From Marsupella aquatica (Eukaryota > Marchantiophyta), in NCBI GenBank assembly GCA_973895155.1, contig OZ316897.1, positions 16,368,001 to 16,432,000 of the forward strand: a DNA stretch of 64,000 bases, written 5' to 3'. Shown piece by piece: positions 35,041 to 47,621 of this stretch. The translations under genes were made by a program, and so were the position numbers. The notes under the pieces were generated by a model, which saw only the letters and a program-made list of their open reading frames with translations, was not told the origin of the DNA and searched no databases. Numbering within the stretch: position 1 is the stretch's first letter; each line of letters starts with the position of its first letter.

Positions 35041-35591
35041 CACTATATTCATTAAAAGTGGAATTATAAAGAAGATTTGGAAATTTGGGCATTTAAAAAC
35101 ACACTTTTAGGCATAAGAATTGAAAATTTGAAGGATGAAAAATGAAAATTTAAGCATCATGAATTATAAATTTGGGGCAAAAAAATAGACATTTGGGCAA
35201 AGAAAATATTAATTTGGATAATATTAAAAAACATTGGGTGATAAAAAGTGTTCATTTGGTTGAAAATAGATAGAACGTGTGTAATAACACATAAGCTTGG
35301 ATAGGATCATTATCTAAGCAACAATGAAATGCTAGACAAGTTAAATATCTTATATTCAAACTAGGATGACATCCAAGTAACTTAGAACTGCCATCATTTT
35401 CTAGAAATATATGTACTAAGACAAAAATAACAATAATTATCAAAAAGTCCATTCAATAACTAAGAAAGATCATAGAGAATTTGATTGCAAGCCTTGTTCT
35501 CTCACTTACTTTAGACAAATGCATGGAAATTAACTTGACCCTCCTACCTACAAGTCATTACATAGTGGACACTTGTGACCACTCTATCACT
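35041..35591. other. AT-rich spacer, no gene recognised
   Basis: Low-complexity A/T-rich sequence with repeated ATTTGGGCA-like words (35080-35240); no coding frame is supported. Confidence 0.5.
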
Positions 35592-38500
35592 CTACTCATC
35601 AATACCTTCCATGTAAGTTTTGAGAGTTTTCAAAACATTCTTGGGAATTGTCAAACCTCTATCCATAATATTTTGTTCTTTGGCACCTGACTTAAACCCA
35701 TACATTGCAGAATTTGCAAACTGCCAACTTTGAGTGATAGTGTTAAACCCAAGATCTAGCTCCCAAGTCTTAGTGGTCTGAAAGCAACGTTCGTATCGAA
35801 CATCATCCTTTGCATCATGCTTACCATGTTTAGGCCTCCACCATTGCACTTGGAACATAGGAGCATACCGCTTAGGAATGCTACTTAGGTGAATGCTCTT
35901 AGAAAACCTTGAAGAAGACCCTTCACTAAATTGCAAATCTAGTGAAGAAACCTCATGGTTTGGATCCACACCACCCAAAGCTTGAACTAACCAGAAATGC
36001 CCTTTGCCATTTTTTTGCTCCCATTCATCCTCTGGACGTAAAAACACAAAGTGACCCTCTTGAATATCTTGTAGGGGAATCCAACGTGCAAGTTCTTGCT
36101 CTTCTCGTGCACCAACGAAGGGTGTAGCTTGACCTTCCATCTCTTCCATGTACTCATTTTGAAGGTCCATCATCTCTGAATTTTGAGTAGGTTCACTTGA
36201 AGGTTGAGAGGTCCCCAAAATCACCTTGTAACTTGTGCCATGGTTAGTCTTTGGCCAGAAATCAGTTGTCAATGACAATTGTCTTTCTCCCTCCCCTTCT
36301 ATTGTAAGTGCCTCAGAGAGTGCCATAACAAGCCTCTCCCAATATTTCACCAAAGGAAATCTCTCGCGGTATGCTGCAGAGGTCTCATCCTTGCAACTTT
36401 TCCTCAAGAAATCAATGTAACGATTAAGGAATGGGATGATTTCCTCGGCTTTCTTTTGTACCTCCCCCGATATAGGTTTTGCAAATGGTTGGCCCTCCGG
36501 TAAAATGAGCGTGTTTGTGATGAGATCAGTTCTCCAAATTGACCTCCCTGTTGCTGGAAGCCAAGGTTGTTTGACATGTGCTTTATATTGATACACTAGC
36601 ACATTATCCCTCATGGAGAATAGAAATGCCACTGGTTTTGAGTGACCTTCAATCTCTTTCACTTGGAAAGCCTTCAAATAGTGCTTGTAAGATGCAACCT
36701 CCTGAATCAATCGTGGTACGGGATGGATGCTTTCACACTCCCAAACCTCAGCCATCAACGCAAGGAGGGTAGCAACCTCTTTGTACCTGACCTGTTTGGA
36801 TACTTGAGAAAATAGTGCATCCACATCCTCATGGGTGTGGCCAACCATGAGGAATGACATTTGCACAGTTTCAAACACCCCCTGCTAACAAGCTCGCTGC
36901 AAAATGCCATCACATATTGATTTTTATTATCTTTTCCTGAATTGTCCATCTGCAGTGTTAGGTGCCTTGGTAAGGGCTTGAAAGAGCTCGTAGTCTCAGG
37001 ATCAACTCTAGAACCAGCATCTGTTGTGCTGGTTTTTTGGCTCTCCTGACCGTCATCAAGGCCTTGAAACTTGAGAATTGAAACATTTTTGGGTTCCAAG
37101 TAACCCGCTTGAAATGCTTCAAAGTCCAAAAGAGACTGAAATATTGGCCTAGTTGCGTTCCAATTGAAAGCTTCAAGCATGTCTCCCGTTTTGTCTCCAG
37201 TGTAATCCTCCAAATCTCGAAGGCATTTGGCCAAAGATGTCACAGTGAAGTCTGCATCTCCAGGCCAAAGGCCAGTCAAACTAAAGTGTGCATACACTCC
37301 TGGATCCCTTCCATGGGTTAACATCCCAGTAAGGGCAATGGGCAGAGGTTGACCACTACCAGAGAAAGATTTTGGAGTGGGGACCAATCTGGGGATCCAA
37401 GTCTTGGCTTGGTCCATCTTATCATGAATAATGCAAAAATAGTTTTGAGGATCCTTCTTTGCAAGAACCCTATGAGCATAGTAAACATATCTCCTTGACA
37501 TTTGTTCACGAAGATGTCGTGCTCTTTTCTCTTCAATCTCTGCATGCTCTTTTTTTCTCTTCTCCCGCATCAATTGATCTTTGAACTCAGTGCAAAATGT
37601 GCACTTGGCAAATGCACTGCCCTTGTGAAAGTCAAAATTATCAAAAGAATTTTTCCAGATGTTGTACATGGTAACTTCAGTAACCTTAGCATAGCCGTCC
37701 AATTCCATCTTTGCAAATACCTCTTGAAAAATCTCCTTCTTAGTGAAACATGATGGGAGTCGATATTCGACAGTATCGGTGCCGTTGGACCCACCATAGG
37801 GAAGATGTGGCATTGGTTCTCCATTTTGGATTAAAATGGACTCCAACAATGCACGAGCATGCAAGGTGCTTGATCGTGTCTTATGTTGCCCTTGATTTCC
37901 ATGGAAACCAATTGTGCACCCAGCTTCGTACTGATTTTTGTAATCATAATACTTTGCCGTACTAAACCCATGCATTTTTATGAACGCATCCTTACAAACC
38001 ACACGTCCCTTTAGAACAAAAAATCCTTTTCTCTTGACTTGGTCTTCTCTACACCCAAAAAGATTGAAGATATGACTTGTTTTGTTGTCACTTGACATTC
38101 CATGGAATTCCCTCCTCATTGCCTCCAAGTCCTCTCTTGGCATGTTCAAGCAACACTTTAACCTGCAACAACCTTCTCTTTGGATGGAATCAATGGACTC
38201 CTCGGTGATTTTCAAAAGCGCCCTTGATTGCAAATGTTTTTTTTTTCTCCTCCAGATCCACTTTGGTCCTTCTAATGAAATTATAAGGTCTTTTTGGAGG
38301 TTTCCCATCACCATCCAAATCCGGGTCGCTCTCATTTCGACCCGATTCTATCCACACATGTGAACCTTTCTCAAGGATATCCCCGAGAAACATTTGAGAT
38401 GAAATCAACAACAAAGATTTGATTTCCCACCTCACCAAACCTGGAGTACCAGCACGGATATTTGGAAATAATGCGGGATCGTTGATATTCACAACAGCTA

Positions 38501-39327
38501 CACCCACATGCTCTGGACCAAGAAGTTCATCAACAGCACCTACTTCAAAAGGAACTGTGATAACCCCTGTCGCAACCTTACGACAACGAGAAACATCATA
38601 CAAGTCAACTTCCTCTGCCATCCAGTTGGAACGCATTGTAAAATCTTTCAAATAATGGAAGATCCTTAAACAGGTTTGCACCCGGGTTTGCACCAACAAA
38701 CATGCCAGAACCTTGAATAGAGCCTTTTCTTGAAACATCAGCAACATCCCACATTACCCAAGTCTGCATTGCCTCTTGCACTGTGTCAGCTCCAGGATGC
38801 GGATACGGTAATTTTCTATTTCCCTGAACAACCTCTGATATTTGTATACTGACACGGCCAACACCGAGTCGTTCACTATGACAAGTGTCCATTGGATTGG
38901 TATTGAAGACAACTCCTTTTGATACAAGTTCATCTAAAATGAACATCTCAACCTCCTCTCCTTCAGCAAGGTTGCCTCCTTTACCACCAACGTCCATTTT
39001 GGAACATCCTTCATCCCCGTCCACTGGAGTAGGAACACCATCCACAGCAGTTCTTTTCGGCAATGTTGAAGACCTCAAATATGCCAAGGAAGAATCCTAG
39101 ATCACACACGAGTCAACTGCATCACCTAGGCTCGATGATGTTTTGGATGGAAATGGTAGTGGACAAGATGTTTCAAGACACCTCTCGATAAGGACCCCAA
39201 TTCAATTTTTCCCAAGACAAATATTGTGTATAGTGTCTTTGGGATCAACCTTTTGGATGGTCCCAATTGCCACTTCAAAACCATCAATTATCAATGAAAC
39301 TTCATCCCCTCGCATAAATTTACTCAT
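35592..39327 (-). pseudogene. DUF7869-type transposase-like protein with En/Spm Tnp1-like modules
   Basis: Read leftward from an ATG at 39327. The N-terminal third holds three modules resembling the plant Tnp1/En/Spm transposase repeat: EVSLIIDGFEVAIGTIQKVDP near 39300; VEMFILDELVSKGVV near 38930, followed by LPYPHPGADTVQEA; and VATGVITVPFEVGAV near 38570. The main body has a Cys pair (CTFCTEFK) and an RNase H-like core: IHDKMDQAK, LQMDNSGKDNKNQYV, then MVGHTHEDVDALFS. These acid/His motifs mark the DUF7869 transposase-like family. The C-terminus has a chromatin-reader-like stretch (GHFWLVQALGG...FQVQWWRP). Breaks: stops at about 39218 and 39098, a frame change near 38650, an indel in a T-run at 38237-38248, and one in a G-run (CCCCC on plus, 36888-36892) that separates SRG from VFETVQ. 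Confidence 0.65.
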
Positions 39328-39536
39328 GGTAGCGAAAGGATCTCTGCATCCAAAAAAATTTAAAAATTGTTCAGCTGATGTGCATACTGATAAGCACTAC
39401 TCTAGATATTACAATTTTAGATCTAAACATTTGAATTCTATTTAAAGGTAAAAAATATTTGGGAGTTTATGTGTATTGGCTTTACACAACAGGATTCTAA
39501 GGTCAGGGATGCTCTTGGAGCGAGGCAAGGTTGCGA

Positions 39537-39720
39537 CGCTCTAGGGGCGAGGTGATTGAGGGACACTCTAGGGGCGAGGCGATGGAGGGTCGCTCTAGGG
39601 GCAAGGCGATGGAGGGTCGCTCTAGGGGCGAGGTGATGGAGGGTCGCTCTAGGGGCGAGGCGATGGAGGGTCGCTCTAGGGGCGAGGCGGTTGAGGGACG
39701 CTCTAATGGCGAGGCAATGG
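39537..39720. repeat. 27-bp tandem repeat (seven units) with GCTCTAGGGGCGAGG
   Basis: Seven units with CTCTAGGGG at about 39539, 39566, 39593, 39620, 39647, 39674 and 39701, an exact 27-bp period. The unit contains GGGTCGCTC, the arm of the palindromes at 41.1-44.9 kb. Single relatives of GCTCTAGGGGCGAGGC lie at 41442 and 43138, inside the introns of the next gene. Confidence 0.85.
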
Positions 39721-39779
39721 AGAGCGGATGCCCTTGGAGAAAAGAAAGGGCAGGATGCTCCTGATGAAAGGTAAGTCTA

Positions 39780-40855
39780 TGACGCTCTTGGAGCGAGGCA
39801 AGGGGAGAGCAAGAAAAGACGAGCACAATCCTGGAGAAGCAAGAATTGTGAAGGAAAAGAGAAAATATGGAAATGAATAAATCAGGGGAATGATTAAGCT
39901 GAATTAGACCATTGAAGTGTGTAGACGTGTGGGTAGACGAGTGTGTCGTTAGGAACCCTACATTATCTAGGGCTTAGTTAGGTCCATATATTAAGATAAA
40001 GCTAGGGCCAAATATTTGGTGGATATCATAGAGAAGAAATTAAGAGAATGGTAGATGAAGTAATACCTCTCTTAAGGACTATAGAAGACGTGTCGCCAAC
40101 CAAGGACACCAAAACTAATGCAATGTACTTGAAACAGGACTTTCCTTGCACGAACTCTTGTAACCATAAATGTCCAAGTCAGTCAAATCAGTCACCAAAC
40201 AGAAGCAAGATAGACAAGGGCCGAAGGGCGAGACCGAGAGTGAGTAATGACCAGAAATGCACGCGCCATACAAAAGAGAGAAATGATTGGAACTGTAGAG
40301 CTTTATACCATTTGTGAGCAAGCTTTAGCCAAGTTTGTCCTGAAGGGGTTCACAACATCGAGAGGCTGAAAGTCTGATTACTCTGATCGGCATTCTGTGG
40401 ACACCCGTACGACCGTGCATCATTTTTCAAAATCTATGGATACCTATACAGCTAGGTCATTATGAGGGTTGCGAGTTCACAGGCGCGTGGAAGGGAGCAA
40501 GTGGCTGGGTTGCGTAAGGTCGCGTACGATCGGCCGTGGCTGGGGTCGTAGGTAGGATCGGCCGTGGCAGTGAGGGTATAGGAAGGCAAAAGGCAAAGAC
40601 ATTACCTCATTTGCCTCATTGTCTTCTTGCATCCATCTCCTCCTTCATTGTCTTCTTGCCCGGTTGCCCTGGTTTCCCTCCTCCCTCTTGCCTCGCTCAT
40701 AGTAGATTTTCTTGCCTCGCTCTGTTGATTTTGCCTTGCTCATAGTAGATTTTTTTCCTTGCTCTGTAGCCTCGCTCCGTGGTGTGGTCTAGCTATAGGC
40801 GTTCTTGTATACTAGGCTGCCACATGTCATCTAAACATTTGTGAGGCATTTTTCA
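39780..40855. other. Intergenic region between divergent genes
   Basis: No exon is supported. GCCTCGCTC-type words recur at about 40690-40785 just before the gene at 40856, and a GAGCGAGGC variant is present at 39789. A promoter for the plus-strand gene must lie here, but I see only a weak TATA-like TGTATACTA at about 40807. Confidence 0.45.
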
Positions 40856-43800
40856 ATGGCCACTTCCTCTAGTTCTGATGATTCTGCTAGCACTTCTAGT
40901 TCTGGGCAGTCCCTGAACTTTGATTCTAGTAAAATCTTTGAGTATGATTCTCAAGACACTTTACTAAAGATGTCGGTGGAATCCGCTTTGGCCGCCTCAA
41001 AGGGATTTCATATCACAATTCCACGTAAGTATGATTCAACAATTGATGCAAGTTAGTCTTTGAAGGGTCGCTCTTAGAGCGACCCTATCTTGCCTAAGAT
41101 TTGTCGTTGTTATTGGTTGGACGTTGATTTAAGTTTTCCTAGGGTCGCTCCAGGAGCGACCCAACTTTGTTGTTGGTTGGACCTTGATTTAAGTTTTCCT
41201 AGGGTTGCTCCAGGAGCGACCCAACTTTGTTGTTGGTTGGACCTTGATTTAAGTTTTCCTAGGGTCGCTCCAGGAGCGACCCAAATTTGTTGTTGGTTGG
41301 ACCTTGATTTAAGTTTTCCTAGGGTCGATCCAGGAGCGACCCAAATTTGTTGTTCGTTGGACCTTGATTTAAGTTTTCCTAGGGTTGCTCCAGGAGCGAC
41401 CCAACCCACATGTTTGTTGATGCAGACCTTGTCTCCAGCTTGCTCTAGGGGCGAGGCAACACAGAAGATCTCTTGCTTTAATGTTTGTCGTTTCAATTTG
41501 TTTTGCTAGGAGAACAACTTGGATCCCCAGAGTTAAATATTAAGGCCGAGGATGTCAAGGACTTTATTTTCCCTGGACAAGATAAGGCAGGATTTTCGTG
41601 GGCACTTGAAGTAGGGATCATGGAGAATGACTTGTCGATGATTTGTATCAAGGCAATCACTGCTGAGACAATGAACGACAAGAAGATAGTTGCGTTGGGC
41701 CATGTGGTCCTTGTAAATTGCAGTGATAACTACAATGTTACAATCATTATTGAATCCAGAGAAAGATCTCAGTGGATGAGACTTTACTTGCCAATCAAGA
41801 TGTACTCGTCAATTATCAACCTGGAGTGGATAGCACGCTCGGAGGCTAGTATTTGTTCAATGGGATTTCTTCCAGATGGGTTCACTGCAGAGGATGTTCT
41901 TGAGAGGCATGGAAGATTCAAATTGAGTGGGGTTGATGTTGTCTTTGGATTCCTCTCTGTGAAGTGGTACATGCATGATCATCCGGACCTTATAGATCTT
42001 CCTAACACATGGGTTGTCCAGAGGATGATTGAAACAACACGCTTTTCATATGAGCAAGCAATTGATAAGAGTTTTATTTTCTCTGATGAGTTTGACGAAG
42101 ATGCTTGCATGAAGTGGATTTCAACTCAAAAGAAGAAGGAAGAAAAGCATCGAGGTAAGGGGAAGATGAAGATGAAGGCCAAAGAAGATGAAGAGAAAAC
42201 AAAGAGAGCCAAGGAGTGAAGGAAGTACTAGAGGAAAAAAGGCGGCGTTGAAGAAGAAAGATAAGGACTCCAACAAGAAGCCCAAGAAGAAGGCCAAGAT
42301 TGGAAAATCAAAGCCCGTGTCAGCGTCAAAAGCAAGGTTGGTCTTGGATCCGGAGGATGATACATGCCCAACAGATGCACCAGAGGAACGAGATGTATTG
42401 GAGGGGCAGAAAGCTTTGCGGAACATCGAGCAATACTACACTTTTGGAATCAGGGAGGTTTTTGAAATCCCGGTTAAAAGTATTCTTCCGCCTACTGCAG
42501 TTTTTGTGTATCGGATGTTCAACCAGGCTCATGCCTTAGAGATAGCAAAATCAATGATGAGAAACCCTGGCCAGGAACCACATGTTGCAGATTTGATTCC
42601 ATTTCTAGAGCGCACTAAGCAGTTGTTACATTTTGACAATACCGCACGCGATCGGAAGCAATTTTTGTTTGGTGTTAAGAAGCAAGAGATACAATTTCTT
42701 GCAATCAGTGGGCAACATTCCGCAAAGGCTGCACAATGGATTCAAGGGTGGGCAGACAAGGATGCCAAGCTAACTGATCTTGCTAGCAAACTCCAATATC
42801 GGAAAGCGAGGATCTTATCAGACCTCACTCCAAGGGCAATTTTGGTCGAGCACTCGAGCCTTTCAAATGCAGTAAATCAGACCATGCAGTTTAAGTCTTG
42901 TTTTCTAGAGACAGTTGTTCATGCGAGAAGGCAATTTGATGAATGTGGGAAACCACCGCGTCCAGGAATTGGAACAAACCAAAGTACAGACAACCAGAAA
43001 TACCAGGTAAACATTTTCATTAGTTGGAACTGTAGTTTAATTTTGCCTCGCTCTTGGAGCGACCCAAACAAAATTGAACGATGAATACAATGATTGCCCC
43101 AACCATTTTCATATGGCTTTGTCATTTTCTTCGCCTCGCTCTAGGGGCAAGGCAGAGAAGTTGAAGTTTCTAAGTTTAAACATCTAACATGTTTTTTGGT
43201 GGATGAATGTAAATGCAGGATTGGTTTGCCCTCACAAAGATAACAATGGGAAAGTCAAGCTTGAAAGCCATTTTTGGGTTGCTCTTTGCTGAGGATAAGC
43301 TTTTCCATTTATGGCAAACTGTTTGTTGGGATTGGTTGGCAGGGAAGCTCCCTGGCAGGGCAGGAGAGTATGGTGGGCCGTGGCCACTAAAGTTGGTCAC
43401 GCCAATTCTTTTTAGATGTTTTGAAGGGGAGATCAGTTCTAAGGATATCATTGATATATTGACCGCAGTTTATGAGAAGAAAGCACTTCTCAAGAAAGAT
43501 GCCTCCAACAAGATGGATCTGGTGTCAATGCCAGATATGGCTCATACCATCAAGGTAATGACTAAATTGAAGCAAGTCATTGTTGAGTACTTTGTTGAGA
43601 AGCACAAGGAGAAGTTTCCTGGGGGGACATCGTGGGCTTCGGTGGTCAACATCATGCCGGCCTTGGGATCTCAACTTGAGTTGACAAAATTGTGAAGAGC
43701 AGCTGGGGAGGTCTACCTTAGCAGTTTATTAAGGAAGAACATCGTGAAGGAGGCTTTCCCTCAAAGTCTAATGGTGAGATTAGACGGGTTGTACTACAAA

Positions 43801-45504
43801 CAATTTGGTGGAGTTGGGCGCACACGAACAGAGCCTTTCTTGACGTTCTTCAGTGAGAATCTAATGAGGACAACCACGCCAGAGTTATTGGAAGAGGCGA
43901 CGCCAATGTGTCCACTTGCAATTGTTGATTTTAGTAGGGCACGACAACATGAATGGACAGATTCGGAAATTTTTGTATTGCTCCAATATATTGTGGAGTT
44001 GCCAAGGAATACAACCATTGTAGTTGTCATGACTACTCATCCAGGGCCACTTCCAGCCAACATCTTAAGTGCCCTAAGGAAATTAGGACATGAAAAGCAT
44101 TTGGCCATCCATGTTGAATACGGGAGTTATGATCGGGAAGATCGCCCAAATCCGTAGGGCTTAATTTTTACAGGAGCTATTGAGCAAGTCATTTTTGCTG
44201 GAATTACAGGTGAAGACAATTTTGATTGGAATCAATTGTTTAAGCCAGAGTTCAATTCAAAATTTAGTTTTCACCCCGATGTTGACTGTGATTTCAATAT
44301 TGAAGTGAAGGCTGACAAGCAAGAGAAAAGCAAGGGAAAAGAGAATGAGACAGAGGAGCAGTCTCCCACATTTGATATGGCAGATTTATTGCGGCAAGCT
44401 CCAATGTTTGAGATGGTTGGAAGTCGAGGATTTGTCAATCCGCATGCCAAGCCCCGACACATGCTCAAAAATATTATTGAATGTTTTTCCGGTGAGGGGG
44501 AGACTGTCCTCGATTTTTTTTCAGGAGGGCAGGTTTTGAAGGTGGCCTTGTTGGCATACAGAGATTGTTTTGTCTATTCAGACACTTTGCAAGAACACCA
44601 TTTCACCCAAGCATATGCAAGGGTTTTGTGCAACAAGATTCCCTCCCTTATGAAAGAGCGGATGGGAGTACATGGTCCTAGTAGAGCTCATCTAAGTGTT
44701 CTTTGCGGGCCTATGGACAACCCCCAACCGGGCCCTCAGCGAGTTGACCTTGAGGATGGTGAGTTGTAGCATGATGATGGAGGTTCAAGTCCTATGGTAG
44801 AGGAGGATTTTGGCGGAAATTGGGATGCTCGAGCAACAAAAATGGTTGGCATTACTACCTACGGTGTTGAAGGGCTACCTCAACTCGACATAGTGATGTC
44901 GGGTCGCCCTGAGAGCGACCCTCCATCAAATCCTCTCAACCCTAAAGTATCAAAATTGCATCCCGAGAGACCGCAGGTATCGTGCACATTGGATGCAGGT
45001 TGGCAGAATATTGGGGCCACTACACCCACCACGGACCTACAAGTTGGTATTGCAGAAGCGATTGAAGACAACCTTCCACTTGGAGAGACAACAAATGTTG
45101 AAGCTGAAGAGGCAGGTGCTTCAACTTGTTCCGAGTCTCCTCAATTTTGTTCGTCAGGGAATAAATTGGTCTTCACAAGGATGTCAAGCGGAAGCCCCAT
45201 AATATTACGCTTGTCTCAAAAGTCTGGATCTGAGATAGGTAGAACAGGATATATGAAGACAGTCCGTCATGCAACTCATTTCATTTGGAGAAATGGACCT
45301 AAAGTTGGATTGAAAGAAACGTTGGAGGATGCGCCTAAGTTAATGGTCAAACCTGATTACATAATAGACAAATTGAGATTGAGTCCAGTGTTTGCGCCGC
45401 CAACGTTGGTGGAGCAGCTTCCTGTTGGCGTCAATTCTAATATCCAAAGTGATCTAGGTGATAAAATGATAGATGAATATGGGTCATTTAGTAGTGGAGG
45501 TTAA
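40856..45504 (+). pseudogene. ParB-like / degenerate beta-class DNA methyltransferase protein
   Basis: Exon 1 (40856-41024) is Ser-rich. Intron 1 is 41025-41509 (GTAAGT...TAG), exon 2 is 41510-43006 and intron 2 is 43007-43218. Exon 2 encodes a domain of about 230 residues, a Lys-rich linker with a frame change near 42215, then a ParB-like segment: VFEIPVKSILPPTAVFVYRM, EIAKSMMRNPGQEP, ISGQHSAKAAQ. The last exon has APMCPLAIVDFSRARQ, where DPPY is expected in an amino-methyltransferase, and later ETVLDFFSGGQVLKVALL, where the AdoMet-binding FxGxG motif is expected. The order (motif IV before motif I) is that of beta-class N4/N6 methyltransferases. The catalytic DPPY is replaced, so it is probably inactive. 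Stops at 43693 (TGA), 44155 (TAG) and 44767 (TAG) all lie in one unbroken frame. Hairpin repeats sit in both introns. Confidence 0.6.
41065..41402. repeat. Palindrome array in intron 1: GGGTCGCTC-n-GAGCGACCC
   Basis: A perfect hairpin (9-bp arms GGGTCGCTC / GAGCGACCC, 3-bp loop) lies at 41065-41085. It is followed by five tandem 60-bp units whose palindromes start at 41142, 41202, 41262, 41322 and 41382. Three of those carry single changes in one arm (GGGTTGCTC, GGGTCGATC). Further single copies are at 43048-43065 (intron 2) and 44901-44921 (coding). Confidence 0.9.
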
Positions 45505-46614
45505 TATTATGGTTGTTGTAAGGTATAGAACAACTAATCCTTCATTCCCTTCCATATCCTTACATATAGGCTATCGAATAGCCAGGCGGTTAGACAGTTA
45601 ATGTGGTCTAACCTAAGTAGGCGTAAACCAAGTTAACCTCATGTATGGTCTGGTTAACTCGGGTTACAACACTCCCCCTTGGGTGTAACATGACCCGGAA
45701 AAAAGAAGAAGAAGGAATGTTGCACCCACCTCTAGCCTACTCTAAATGTAACATGTGTATTCTGAGGTTTGTGGTTTGGGGGGAATGTAACCTCATTAAA
45801 ACCCCCCCTCCTCTCTTGTTGGGGGGAAAGAGTGTTACCATTCTATCCCTAAAAACCTTATAATCATGGTTGAGTTATGAGTAATCAAGTTATTAGAGTT
45901 AAAGTTGTGTAAGGATGTCATATGCTATGTAACGTTATTGGAACTAGTAAAGACCTAAATGTCTCATGTGTGTTTCGCAAGTAAGAGAATTTGCGTTGCA
46001 ATTTTTTTTTGGTGATTGCAGTAGCGAGCGTTTGGTGTTGTCTGCTAGTGTGAGGGTCGGCTCGAAGGGATGCGCGTCGCGGAAGTGTCTCTTTTGTAGT
46101 TTTGGCATTCTGTTGCTTCGAAGATCTTGAATGTGCTTTGGTTGGGTGGAGGGCGGACTCGTGTCTGAGATTATCGATGCGCGTTGTGGTCCTGGTCGTT
46201 TGTTGGATGTCGAGGGGCAATGGACTCAACTTTCTTCCTGAAGAAGTGATGCTGGGCCTAGGCGTGTTCATCACAAGGTTGATGGTTTTCGGTTGGAGGT
46301 GTCTGCAGCTGCATTGTTGGTGGTCGTTCTTTCTGAGGTCGGATGTGGTGAACTGTGGCCGGTAAGATTTGTTCCCGACTGCTTTACAGGCGAGGTTGCG
46401 CATTGCTCCCCCTGAGTCATTCACTTTTGTGGCTCTCTTATAGTCATTCATTTTGTCATGTTGGCGCAGCTGCCGTTTCTTGTAGATGTCTGTTGTGATC
46501 TTTGTTCGAGATCTGTTCGACTGAGGTGAGTTGGTCCGAGCTTCGCGGTGTAGTCTACGGATCGAGGTCTCCCCCTGAGCAAAACGAGCGCGGCCACTGT
46601 AAGTATAAGTGTGT
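45505..46614 (-). other. Non-coding region downstream of Copia fragment
   Basis: No gene is recognised. On the minus strand two purine tracts of the form CTCAGGGGGAG (46567-46580 and 46404-46415) resemble polypurine tracts that precede a 3' LTR. Text near 45660-45700 (ACACTCCCCCTTGGGTGTAACATGACC) looks like Copia LTR sequence. I could not place LTR borders. Confidence 0.35.
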
Positions 46615-47553
46615 TTAATTTTGTAGTTCAGTTAAGGTCCGTAGACCTACTGAAATGGCATGTTGCTTATGTAATGTAGGAGGTAGGGATTTGGTAAACA
46701 TATCGGCAATGTTCTTTGAGCTTTGTATCCATTTGACTTGAATACTATTGCCTTGCTGTTCATGCGTAAAGAAGAACTTAGGAGCGATGTGTTTGGTGCG
46801 ATCTCCCTTGATAAAGCCTGCTTGAATTTGTTCAACGCAGGCTCGGTTATCTTCATGGATTTCTGTCGGTGTTGACAGTGTAGGTATGCCGGTATTCTCA
46901 TGAATGTGGTTGATAACGTTGCGTAGCCAGATACACTCCCTGCTTGACTCATAGAGAGCTATGATCTCTGAATGGTTTGACGATGTCGTGGTTAGTGTCT
47001 GCTTGCAGCTTCGCCATGAAATGGCTGTCTCGCCCATCAGGAAAACGTACCCTGTCTGGGACTTGGCGTCCTCAGGGTCTGAAAGGTAACCTGCATCAGC
47101 ATACCCAGTGAGCAAATAATTAGTATTTGATGGGTAGAATAGTCCCAGATCCATGGTACCAGCTAGGTAGCGGAAAATGCGCTTTATGCCGTTCCAATGC
47201 CTAATAGTTGGCTTGGCACTGTGGCGTGCCAGTAAATTTACTGCAAAGGCTATGTCGGGCCTTGTCTGGTTCGAAAGGAACATCAAGACACCTATAGCAG
47301 ATAGGTATGGCTTTTCTGGGCCAAGTAGTGGCTCTGTTTCGCTCCTCTTCCGGAAGAGATCCTTTTCTTTGTCAAGTGAGCGAATGTCCATGGGAGATCT
47401 GACTGCAGTGGCTTTGTCCATGTTAAATTGCCTTAGTATCTTTTTGAGGTATGTGGACTGATGCAGTAGAATGCCATTGTGCAGGTGCTCAAATTGCAGG
47501 CCTAGGCAGAAAGAAGTCTGACCAAACTCTATTCTCTGAAAGATCAATTTCAT
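46615..47553 (-). pseudogene. Ty1/Copia reverse transcriptase/RNase H fragment
   Basis: 312 uninterrupted residues cover the end of the Copia reverse transcriptase and the RNase H domain. Landmarks are SFCLGLQFEHLHNGILLHQSTYLKKIL, YLSAIGVLMFLSNQTRPDIAFAVNLL, YADAGYLSDPEDAKSQTGYVF and SNHSEIIALYESSRECIWL, in the standard order. The fragment stops upstream at 47553 in mid-domain, with no protease, integrase or palm motif beyond, so the element is truncated there, directly next to the promoter of the following gene. The intact frame suggests fairly recent truncation. Confidence 0.9.
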
Positions 47554-47590
47554 TCTTGTTTAGAATGTGTACGGACCAATGAGCGAACAC

Positions 47591-47621
47591 CACGTGGACA
47601 TCTTCCCAAAAACTATATAAG
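47591..47621 (+). promoter_or_regulatory. Promoter with G-box and TATA box
   Basis: CACGTG (47591-47596), a plant G-box, is followed by the TATA box CTATATAAG (47613-47621). Both lie upstream of the first ATG of the next gene (47769), leaving a leader of about 120 bp. Confidence 0.65.

Noticed and set aside
39503-39826. Frames of repeated RSRGEAMEG on one strand and SPLERPSI on the other
   Set aside because: Products of the 27-bp tandem repeat reading through in several frames; no supporting start, domain or splice context.
41110-41496. An antisense 128-codon frame over the 41.1-41.4 kb palindrome array
   Set aside because: It arises because the repeat unit is 60 bp (a multiple of three); the region is intron 1 by GT-AG signals.
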